Below the pieces are notes generated by a model that saw only the letters and a program-made list of their open reading frames with translations, was not told where the DNA came from and searched no databases. DNA of 24,151 nucleotides from Botryllus schlosseri (taxonomy: Eukaryota > Chordata > Ascidiacea > Stolidobranchia > Styelidae), in the NCBI GenBank assembly GCA_000444245.1, contig ATSW01064076.1:1-24151 (forward strand), in the 5' to 3' direction. The first letter of the stretch is position 1, and each line of letters begins with the position of its first letter. The translations under genes were made by a program, and so were the position numbers. Shown here one piece after another: positions 1 to 8,000 of the stretch.

Positions 1-635
1 ATGATACACATCTTCCGATCGTTACGTTCAAGTATTAGCGGGAATCAATACGTATGAGTCTCTTTGCAGCTATTCGATGTCGCTCTTTAATCAATGTAAC
101 ATAAAACAATCACCAATTAGCGTAAACTCGACCTCATTGTCTCCAAACCAGCGAGAGATAGGAGCCAACGCATGCGAGGCCTGAGACGCGATAGTTTAGC
201 CAACAATGGTATCTTTCGCACTAGGCCTATCGCAGATTCTCATTGCTCAATGCTCATGTATATGCCAGCGATGATATCGTGTACGCCAGGCCGAAGCCGC
301 CAATACAGATGCGATTGCGCAGGCAAGCGATGGTATAGAGTCAACTGGGCCTATTTCAGATGCAGGCTTGTTCGACACGCAATAAATCGGGCTAGCGACG
401 ATTGCCACGCGCACGGGAATGAATGACCTAATTTCGCGACCATCTCAGCGGGAGATCATCACAGAATCTTCTCACTAATTGACAACATGCTTCTCGCAAA
501 TCGGCCCGGCGGAACAATGATAATACAATTATTGAATTGCAACTGAATATTAGAGGTAGAATGGTCGTTTCAAAATGACATGGTTTCGCGTTTCAAAAGA
601 TTTCGGTCCCCGAAAGCCCCCTGGCTTCGCGCCTG
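1..635 (-). mobile_element. hAT family 1 non-autonomous element, truncated by window edge
   Basis: The segment closes with CTGGCTTCGCGCCTG, the family 1 terminus (one change from the usual GGCTACGCGCCTG). Its body matches 18050-18650 through shared blocks such as the repeated AGGCCTATYGCAGATGC motif, the run reading as GCTAGCGACGATTGCC, and GAATGAATGACCTAATTTCGC. It has the same orientation as the 17634-18650 copy and the opposite one to 8472-9505; the strand label is arbitrary. The left terminus and left TSD lie outside the window. No transposase reading frame is visible, and the open frame at 172-426 is chance coding inside the element. Confidence 0.85.
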
Positions 636-739
636 GCACACGCGCGTATCGAACTCGACGACGTCTCTAACGAGGTCGCGTCGATTCGCCTGATTAATAA
701 ATATTGGTCACAAATCACTTGGGCGTTTGAGTATTTTGT

Positions 740-793
740 ACGAGGTGGCCGCCACCTCGTAAATATGGCCACGAGGTGGCTGCGCCACCTCGT
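740..793. repeat. Twin hairpins built from one 10-bp arm
   Basis: ACGAGGTGGC (740-749), one base, then its exact complement GCCACCTCGT (751-760) form a perfect 10-bp stem. Ten bases later the same pair recurs: ACGAGGTGGC (771-780), loop TGC, GCCACCTCGT (784-793). A further CCTCGT follows at 795-800. The arrangement is a tandem duplication of a short palindrome. Its role is unknown; it may be the scar or terminus of a foldback element. Confidence 0.8.
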
Positions 794-824
794 AACCTCG
801 TAAGTCGGCGCTTCTACTTCTACT

Positions 825-935
825 TGACTACTTCGACCACGTCGAGTCATGTGACTTGGTCGAGTCACGTGCAATTTACAAGTGGAGTCAATACTGAAAT
901 TGACTTTAGTCAAGTCGAGTCACCAAAAATTGTGA
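825..935. mobile_element. Fragment of hAT family 3 (GACTCGAGTC-rich)
   Basis: Dense GAGTCA/TGACT words (for example CGAGTCATGTGACTTGGTCGAG and TAGTCAAGTCGAGTCA, each within this stretch) resemble the ends of family 3 elements such as 10996-11510. No terminal CAG/CTG and no TSD can be seen, so this is a decayed remnant lying just before the TMEM14-like exon. Confidence 0.55.
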
Positions 936-983
936 GTTTAGCCATGAGTCAATATACGTTGAAGCATGCACTTCGCGTTTCAG

Positions 984-1126
984 GCGTGTCCGCGTCTCTT
1001 GGCATGATGATGGGCTGGAGATTTTACGGTTCGAAAAAATTCATGCCGGCTGGAATGGTTGCCTTATTAAGGTGTGTTGTTATTACTAATGCTTGGAAAA
1101 ATCGAGATTCTGAATCGATGGATTAG
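984..1126 (+). CDS. TMEM14 family protein, terminal coding exon (partial gene)
   Basis: The translation contains MGWRFYGSKKFMPAGMVA, a close match to the signature of the TMEM14 family (Pfam Tmemb_14), where human TMEM14C has a G-M-RFY-S-KFMPAG-A block in its last two membrane segments. A 3' splice site (GCGTTTCAG, AG at 982-983) precedes the block, and the exon would enter at the second base of a codon. The frame runs on through a hydrophobic stretch to a TAG at 1124-1126. Family proteins are about 100-115 aa multi-pass membrane proteins of mitochondrial or secretory membranes; TMEM14C is required for heme synthesis in the mitochondrial inner membrane. Only about 47 residues are present. The first half must lie upstream of the window, because 1-935 is transposon sequence. 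A start at 944 would give a 60-residue open frame, but it would lack the first membrane segments. Whether this is the C paralog cannot be decided from one exon. Confidence 0.62.
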
Positions 1127-1131
1127 GCTTC

Positions 1132-1330
1132 GGGTATCACTCGTTATGTTAAAAAAGTATCAATGTGAACAGTTTAACTAGATGTGCCTTTTATGCGACC
1201 ATAAAGAATACAATGCCAGTTCTACATCACATTAAAGATGATTTCATATTTTTTACCGGGCGAGGTTTCGATGATACCGCAGTGGGAGATAGTATCGGAA
1301 CTAATTTTCATTGATAAATTAATTCTTATT
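1132..1330. mobile_element. Fragment of hAT family 2
   Basis: GGGTATCACTCGTTATG, a TTTTATGCGACCATAAAGAA block, ACATCACATTAAAGATG, and AGTATCGGAACTAATTTTC match, in order, parts of the complete family 2 element at 9591-10097. Both terminal inverted repeats are missing. It may supply the 3'UTR of the TMEM14-like gene; an ATTAAA near 1231 is the only poly(A)-like hexamer noticed there. Confidence 0.6.
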
Positions 1331-1570
1331 GGCAAGGAGCATATCACTTCAAGAGATCAACGTTTGAAAATGAAGCATGCCTGACTATATTTTGTAATTA
1401 CAGTTTGGGGATGTTTGCAAAAAGTGTTTCCGGGATGTTGGCGAACGAGACCAAAAAGCGATGAGGATCCAGAGAAAACGCCTCTCAATCAATGTTGAAT
1501 TTTGTTTTGCCTTGAAATTGTGATGCTGCATTATGGTCTGCCAAATTGTTTTTCTATCCGTTAACGATGA

Positions 1571-1586
1571 GATTTCTGTTTTCCAG
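1571..1586 (+). promoter_or_regulatory. 3' splice acceptor 24 nt upstream of the ARMC7 start
   Basis: A pyrimidine-rich GATTTCTGTTTTCCAG ends in AG at 1585-1586, leaving a 24-nt leader before the ATG at 1611. No upstream exon is recognisable. It is either the end of a 5'UTR intron or a spliced-leader trans-splice site. The first six bases after the AG are ATGTAG, a start codon directly followed by a stop. Confidence 0.6.
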
Positions 1587-1610
1587 ATGTAGATTAACGA
1601 TCTAATAGAA

Positions 1611-4018
1611 ATGTTTAGTTCTTTCAAAAGATTAAAACATCGAACAAGACCGAAAAAAGACTTGGACAGACCACATTATTTGCAGGTTATAGCGGAAATG
1701 TACAATCTTATTTGTATAGTTTGGACTCGAGTCAAGTTAAGTCATTTTCATTCGCCACTGAGTCCTGATGCAAAGGGTCAAGTCCGGGTTGCAGTGTTCA
1801 GTCATGCTGTTTATTACTGTTCAGTATGGTTGTTCAAAAATAACACCGTTCTTCAAATTTAGCTGGCTATTAGATAAAATTGTTGGGTTGACTAAATAAA
1901 CGCTGCACAACGAATTTGACTCAATTTCAACCGGTAGAAGCAAAGCTATTAAAGTCAGCAAATTATAAAATAACTCTCTAATAAAACGATGCATAGCAAA
2001 TTTGGTTCAATTCCGACCGGTAGGCTAGTGCAAAGTCATTGGTGTTCGTAATTTGTAATTGTAGTATTTACAGTGGGTAGTTATATAATTAGCTCTAATA
2101 TAATTTGGAAATACCAGTGTAGCTATAATTCTAATTTAATTTTCAAGACACTGCGATAGTTTTAAGTCTAATGCTAGTCTAATTTGGAAAAAAACTAACT
2201 ATCTAATTATAACCTAATTTGAAAAAACCTGTGCAGCTATCATTCTAACTCTAATCTAATTTGTGAAGGCTGTAAATATTCTATTTGTCCGACTCTTTGT
2301 GATCTAACATTGCAGGCGTTGGTGTCAGAATATCAAGAATGTGAGAGCCATCCGGACAAGAAGCAGATTCTCGCAAATCTATCCAATTTTGCGTACGACC
2401 CCATCAACTACCAGTATATGCGACAGTTGCAGGTAAGTTGCCAACATTGATGCTACTCAAGTATATAAAGAGAATTTTGTTGGTACAAAATTTTGGTATA
2501 CAGGCGAATAGAATATTCATATTGAAATGCACCAAATATATTCGGCTGTCAGGTTATGGTTCATTGTAAATCTATTATTCAATTGTATATTCAAGTGTAA
2601 TGGGCGACATTGATCAAATAGATACACATTTGGCTATGATAGCTCACAAATAAAAAGGAATATGATCTTTCAGGTTATCGAGCTTTTTCTGGACTGTCTG
2701 ACGGAAGATGAAGATATCCAATCAGAGGAGGCTGAATTTGCGATCGGAGGCTTGTGTAACTTGTCCGCGGACCCCGAAAATCGAGAAATAATCTTGGAAA
2801 CGGAAAATAGTGTCGAGCTCATTACCAGGTGTCTGTCAAGCACCAATTCCGAGACAATCCTCTCTGGGATGACGACGCTGATGCAGCTTCTGGTTCCTCG
2901 ATCCAGGTGAGTAAATAGGGTTGGGCACAATCATTCGTGGAGTACGCTAATCTGAATCGAGTGTTAATTCTAACGATTTGAGTCGTTTAGCGATTGATTA
3001 GTATTTCGAACACTGAAATTTTACAATCCATGTCACCGAGATTTAATTTATCAAAGAGAATTACGGTACGGTTTCCGTTCCCTTTCATGTATAACTAGCA
3101 TTTTAGTCTTGGTGGTCGTATGAAGGGTATGTATTTGATCTCTCCACATCATTCATACTGCTTTGAGGTCGTATTGAGTGATACTCGAATACCCGACTCA
3201 ACCCGACGCCTAATACTCGATTCAGAATCGATTAATTCCACATAAAATTACAAAAATATGATTGTTGAAGCTACATAATGAGTAACGACGATGAACTAGT
3301 TATGTAGGTAGCATTGTATACAGACTCGTGCAAACTACTGCTCTAGTTAGTCAACGCTCAACTGATTAATGCTCTAGTACCAGTAGTTCCAGTTCTAGTT
3401 GCAGATTTAAAAAGTGAGTAGTTCTGGGTCTAATTCTAGTTGCGTTGAGTTGTTTTCAAGTACTGAAATTTCACACTACTTGCAACTAAGAGTTGATTTT
3501 TCAACGAGAATTCTGGTTGCAATACCATCTTTCTTGAATGGTCGTATCGCAACATACGAAACGTAGCGCAAAGCTACACATGTCATTGGAAATGACATAT
3601 CTGTGAAGGTGTGATCAACTCACGGCATTGTCACAAAGTGCAATGAAATAGGTATGGTCGAAAAAATAACCAAATTCTGTTTAACGTGATGTAGATCTGG
3701 CTTTATATTCTTTTTGGTCGCATAGACGGTACATATCTGAACTTTACACATTCATACTCTTAATATATGAGTGATACTGAATTACTCGGCTAGAGGCCTC
3801 ATACCTCATACATCAAATCAATCGGGTACCGCACCCCATTTTGTGAAGATCGATGAAGATGATTGCCTCCTCTGAATTTGAAATTATCGTTCAGGGACCG
3901 GATTCTCACAAAGAGCCTTGTTTCTAGCCTGAAAGTTTTCAAGAAACAAAACGATCGCCGCATTCGCAATCTTGCCGTCATATTTCTTGAGGATTACTGC
4001 TCGGATTACAATACGTGA
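1611..4018 (+). CDS. ARMC7: Armadillo repeat-containing protein 7 (four exons)
   Basis: Exons: 1611-1685, 2316-2432, 2674-2906, 3895-4018 (stop TGA 4016-4018), joined by GT-AG introns in phases 0, 0 and 2, giving 182 aa (human ARMC7 is about 198). Diagnostic blocks in order: [13 protein letters not shown] across the first junction (residues about 22-34, human GYLQALVTEFQET), [20 protein letters not shown] (43-62), VIELFLDCL (65-73), [20 protein letters not shown] (85-104), [20 protein letters not shown], and [14 protein letters not shown] near the C-terminus (164-177). The protein is a short stack of armadillo-type helical repeats, expected to be a soluble protein-binding adaptor; its biochemical role is poorly defined and I infer none from this locus. 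The start was chosen because it is the first ATG in frame after the 1586 acceptor, apart from the start-stop codon pair. It lies about 1 kb upstream of PPOX on the same strand. A family 2 transposon begins nine bases after the exon 3 boundary. Confidence 0.93.
1722..2060. repeat. Transposon fragments in ARMC7 intron 1 (families 3 and 5)
   Basis: 1722-1830 carries GGACTCGAGTCAAGTTAAGTC and CATTTTCATTCGCCACTGAG blocks that match the inner part of the family 3 element near 11055-11095. 1840-2060 carries AACGATGCATAGCAAATTTGG and nearby CACTGCACA-like text shared with the family 5 element at 5208-6143. Termini and duplications are not visible, so both are decayed pieces. Confidence 0.5.
2075..2300. 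repeat. Interspersed repeat E, 3' part, abutting ARMC7 exon 2
   Basis: Repeats of CTAATCTAATTTGGAAAA with AGCTATAATTCTAA spacers end in ATTCTATTTGTCCGACTCTT, close to TTCTAGTTGTCCAACTCTGA at the end of the copy at 15935-16260. The repeat stops about 15-20 bp before the acceptor of ARMC7 exon 2. Its class is unknown. Confidence 0.5.
2916..3245. mobile_element. hAT family 2 fragment inserted at the ARMC7 exon 3 donor
   Basis: TAGGGTTGGGCACAATCATT at 2916 is a family 2 terminus, compared with TAGGGCTGGGCAAAAT at 9591 and TAGGGCTGAGCACAATTAT at 19168. Inner words such as GTGATACTCGAATACCCGACT and CTCGATTCAGAATCGATTA also fit. Exon 3 ends at 2906, so the terminus lies nine bases beyond the splice junction and the eight bases before it (TGAGTAAA) belong to the 5' splice site. 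The other terminus was not found; related sequence resumes at about 3480. Confidence 0.6.
3320..3480. repeat. Degenerate AGTTCTAGTTGC minisatellite, copy in ARMC7 intron 3
   Basis: AGTAGTTCCAGTTCTAGTTGC, AAAAAGTGAGTAGTTCTGGG and CTAATTCTAGTTGCG follow a GACTCGTGCAAACTACTGCTCTAG opening (each a few bases apart). This is the same unit as the long array in PPOX intron 5, with about two to three copies here. It separates two family 2 fragments and probably interrupted one of them. Confidence 0.6.
3480..3795. mobile_element. hAT family 2 fragment, second half of the interrupted copy
   Basis: It shares an ordered series of words with the element at 19168-19583: GTACTGAAATT, a GGTCGTATC block, AAAGCTACACA, ATCAACTCACGGCATTGTCAC, AAGTGCAATGAAA and GATGTAGATCTGGC. 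The terminus with GCCCAGCCCTA is not preserved. The fragment ends about 100 bp before ARMC7 exon 4. Confidence 0.6.
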
Positions 4019-4135
4019 CAGCGCTGACGCTGCGATTGACTTTGAGAAATCGAACCTACTCCCATGGTTCTTATCTGCCAGAGATCAAGACAAACTCGTA
4101 CAGCTGAAGCAGACTTGGACAACTAGATAATTGAA

Positions 4136-4505
4136 GTGAAATGCTGGTAATCTAATTATAAAACTAGTTTGTGAAATGTTTCTATGTTCTCATTTCAATT
4201 CAGATCCAATTTCTGGTTTACCTGAAAATGCTATTAGAGAACTGCATTGTGCGAAACAAGTCATGCTTGTTGTACAGACATTTGTAATTCTTGTGCTTCT
4301 GAGAATCGAAAATGATTTGACATGAGCTCAACTTGATTCAGTTTCAAAGTTTACGTAAATTCAGTAATTCTAATAATAATAATCTAATTTTTTTTTAAAA
4401 CGGTGTAGTGTAGCTATCAAATTATAATCTAATTTGGAAAAAAAAATGTGTAGATATAATTCTGATGCTAATCTAATTTATAATGGTTGAAAACTTACTA
4501 GTCCA
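4136..4505. repeat. Interspersed repeat E, long copy 3' of ARMC7
   Basis: GTGAAATGTTTCTATGTTCTC, a GCTTGTTGTACAGACATTTG block, ATGATTTGACATGAGC and several CTAATTTGGAAAA words recur in the same order at 7550-7815 and 15935-16260. Its ending ACTAGTCCAAACCTGAG resembles the other copies. It falls in the presumed ARMC7 3' flank. Confidence 0.6.
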
Positions 4506-4724
4506 AACCTGAGCACTAGCGATACTGTGATGCAGTAAATATTCATAATATTTTTGTTTTGCGCAAAATCATGCTTAAATGTTTTTGATGCACAGTTCGT
4601 TGTGTGCACCAGTGTTTTATAGTAATTGATTACATGTGTAAAATGGTGTATTTTTTGTGACTAGGCGAAAATGATGGGTTTCCCCATGGTTTGTAGAGTA
4701 GCATAAGGTTTCATTAGGTTACAT

Positions 4725-4960
4725 ATGGCTGAATAAATATATTGATCTTGAAATTAACCCGAATGTTTTCGACTTAAACTAGTAGACTATTGGAAACAAC
4801 ATTGTATATCAACAACCGTATCACAATGATATTGGCGTTTATTTCAATATTATTATATCATTCAATCGGATATTGATTTTCTGTGTCTCCAAGAAGCCCT
4901 TAGTAAAAGTTATTAACCAATGGTCTATTCCGCTTGTATATTGCTGTGTACAACTTTTTA
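4725..4960. repeat. Repeat D copy, with a candidate ARMC7 poly(A) hexamer
   Basis: ATATTGATCTTGAAATTAACC, ACATTGTATATCAACAACCG, GGCGTTTATTTCAATAT and TAAAAGTTATTAACCA-GGTCTATTCCGCTTG also occur, in the same order, at 6480-6780. AATAAA at 4732-4737 is the first such hexamer after the ARMC7 stop, 714 bp downstream; it falls at the edge of the repeat, so the transcript end may be transposon-derived. Confidence 0.55.
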
Positions 4961-5009
4961 TGGGACTCCTTACTTTAACTGCCACCGTAATTGCTTGATT
5001 ACGTGGAAT

Positions 5010-5024
5010 TACATTATTTTACAG
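5010..5024 (+). promoter_or_regulatory. 3' splice acceptor 5 nt upstream of the PPOX start
   Basis: TTACATTATTTTACAG ends at 5024, and the ATG is at 5030 after CGAAT. If used, the spliced message has only five leader bases from this exon. The rest must come from a 5'UTR exon in the preceding 1 kb or from a trans-spliced leader. Confidence 0.6.
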
Positions 5025-5029
5025 CGAAT

Positions 5030-8000
5030 ATGTCTAAGATAGTTGTATTAGGTGGTGGTATCAGCGGGCTGTCTGCTGCATTTTATCTGGCACGAAGCCT
5101 GGTCGCCAAAGCCGCTTCTTATGAAATAACGCTGATTGATAAAGGCGATTTGGGTGGTTGGGTGCAGAGCGTGGACACGGGAAAAGGTAGGGCTGATTGT
5201 TCTACGGCTGGGGTTCCCAACCTGGGGTCCCAGTAGGGGGGGCTGTGAACCTTTTCGGGAGGCCATGAAAAGATTTGAAGAATGAATATGGAATTGGATA
5301 AAAATATCAAAACGGCATTAAACCATTCCTTGGTCTCAAGTTTCTTTTGCTTCCCTCCACCGCCGAACCAGCCATTGAGGCAGTATCAGAGCAAGAACAA
5401 GCCCAGCCATAACAATAACGGACCGTGTAATATGTGATTAATGCAATGTCATATTCTTTGCGTGCACTATTGAAATCATTCTAACTACTAGTTGGGCTAC
5501 TGCATAAATCGTTTTTTTTTTTTTCAATTAAAATACCGTTTCTTAAGTTTAGGAAAAGTTGAAAAAATAGGGTGGTCGTTAGGGCCGTTCAAAAATAACT
5601 TTTGTTTCAATTCTACTGGCTAGTTGATAAAATAATGAAGTTTTCCACGAAAACACTGCACAGCAAGTTTGACACGATTCTGACCTGTGGAATCATTTTA
5701 TAGGATAAGGTTTGAGATTTATCAGATAAAATATGAAAATCTCAAATTTTAGTAACTTTTTTACTCAAATTTTACTGAAATCGTTATGTTGTCTAAAAAA
5801 ACGATGCATAGCAAATTTGGGTCAGTTTCATCCACTATGAGCAAAGTTATTTGATTAAAAAGATTGAATTAAATAAAATATTATTTACAGTGGCCAGTTT
5901 TATAATTGACAAGTAAAGAATTTACCACCGTGAACATTAATTTTTCAAATCTAAAATTTACTACTGCAATACTGGTTACTTAGCTTTTACGGGTTGGAAA
6001 AGCCAAGTTTGCTACTCATCGTTTATTTTAGACGATCGAAGAAATTTTTGGGTAGCCAGTAAACGTTGAACAAAAGAGTTATTATTGAACAACCCTGGTG
6101 GACATTGATTTTTCAAAATTTTATGTGAGGTTGGGAACCCCTGTTCTACGAACTAGGAGTTGAGTGTGATGTCACTACGTTCAGGTATCTTTGAACTGGG
6201 GCCGCGTAGTCTAAGGACAGCTGGTTTTGTTGGAGCAAACGCTATCAAGTTGGCTGATGAGCTCGGACTTGCGGATTTTATGATTAATGTAAGTTGTTGT
6301 TTATATCTGCTGTCGAGTCATCAGTGTTGCTACTTAAGTATTATTATTATTTGATACACTGATATGTGTATAATTTTTTCTTAATATTTATTTATAGAGT
6401 AAATAAACGTTATTATGAATGTACTTTTGGAAGTTGTATCCGAGGAAGCTGTTGCAGGCACAGAAATTCAATATACAATTGAATAACATATTGATATTGA
6501 AATGAACCCAAATAGTTTCAGCTGACACTGGGTAGCAACTAGTAAAAAATTGAAAAGAACGTTGTATATCAATAATGTATTCATATTGAAATAATTCATC
6601 AGCCACTAGTAGGCATTTGGAAAGAACATTGTACATCAACAATCGTATCACAATGATATTCGGGTTTATTTCAATATGAATATATCATTCAATTGTATAT
6701 TGAAGTTCTGTACCCCAATAAAACCATTATAAAAGTTATTAACCATTGATCTATTCCGCTTGCATATTACTGTGTAATGTATATTAATACTATGTTCTTT
6801 TCAATTCACTCCTAGTTGCTGACGAGGGTAGGTCAAAAATATTTGGGTTATTTCAATATGAATGTATTATTCAATAGTACAACGAAAGCTGTATTCAACT
6901 TCTTTACCATGTATGATTTATTCAAGGTTAAAATTCGCAGGTGAAACGCGACACGTTAACTGCGAAACATCGCTACATTTATGCAAACAATCAGCTCAAC
7001 CCTCTCCCATCGTCCTTGATGGAGTGTTTCAAAACGATGGCTCCGTTACCAAAATCGATTGCCTCGATATATCTGAAAGCCATTTTCAAACAAGTACGTT
7101 GATTTTATCCTCATTAGCATGTATTTCACTGTACTTTAGTAACCATCCTGTAAGTTGATCACGACTTCACAGCTATGTCATTTCCAGTAACGCGTGTAGC
7201 TTTGTAATACATGTTTCGTATGCTGTGATGCGACCAGTCGAGGTTTACATTCATTCAGTAGAAAATAGTATCGAAACTATAATTATTATCGTTGATAAAA
7301 AATTGGAAACTGAATCAGTTCCTGTTTCGGAAAAACTGCCCGGATTTCTGTCTGGTTAGAATTCCAAATTCGGATCGAGACTTTTTGAGGTGTAGAACTT
7401 CAAGATAGATTTTATTGAAATATTTGCCTTGAAAATGTACACCACAAGCTTTTGATATATCTTCATATTTACGTTATACTTTATTTTTCTGTTTCTTCCG
7501 GCTTTATAATTTTGAAATATTTTAGTACATATGTAATTTGACTAATTAGTCCGAAATCGCAGAATCCAATTACTGCTTTTCCTGAAAATTCTACATGAGT
7601 GAGAACTGTATAGTGCGAGCCAAGCTTGCTGTACAGAAATTTTTCATTCTCATGCTTATGGGAATAAACTATGATTTGATATAAACTGAAATTTTTGTTG
7701 TATTTCTTTCTAATACAGAACTGAATTCAATTTCACAGTTTATACAAATTCATTAATTCTAATTGTATTCTAATTTGGAAAAGCAGAATATTTCCTCGTT
7801 GTCCAGCTCTGATCCTCACGACTTATTGCCATGATATTGTCAATGTTGTTGAAATTTACAGGCAAATGCCGATGCTGAGTCAGTGTATGATGTCATCTCG
7901 AGTCGTTTTGGTGAAGATGTCACCCGTTGGTACGTTGACCCGTTTGTTCGAGGCGTTTTCGCAGCTGATTGCAAACAGCTAAGTTTCAAAGCGGCATTCC

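Noticed and set aside
172-426. 84-codon plus-strand frame
   Set aside because: Lies fully within the family 1 hAT copy, matches no protein, and is not open in the other copies.
4991-5029. Earlier PPOX start at 4991
   Set aside because: Would add 13 residues ahead of the conserved FAD motif and would cross the strong acceptor at 5024; the ATG at 5030 matches the family N-terminus.
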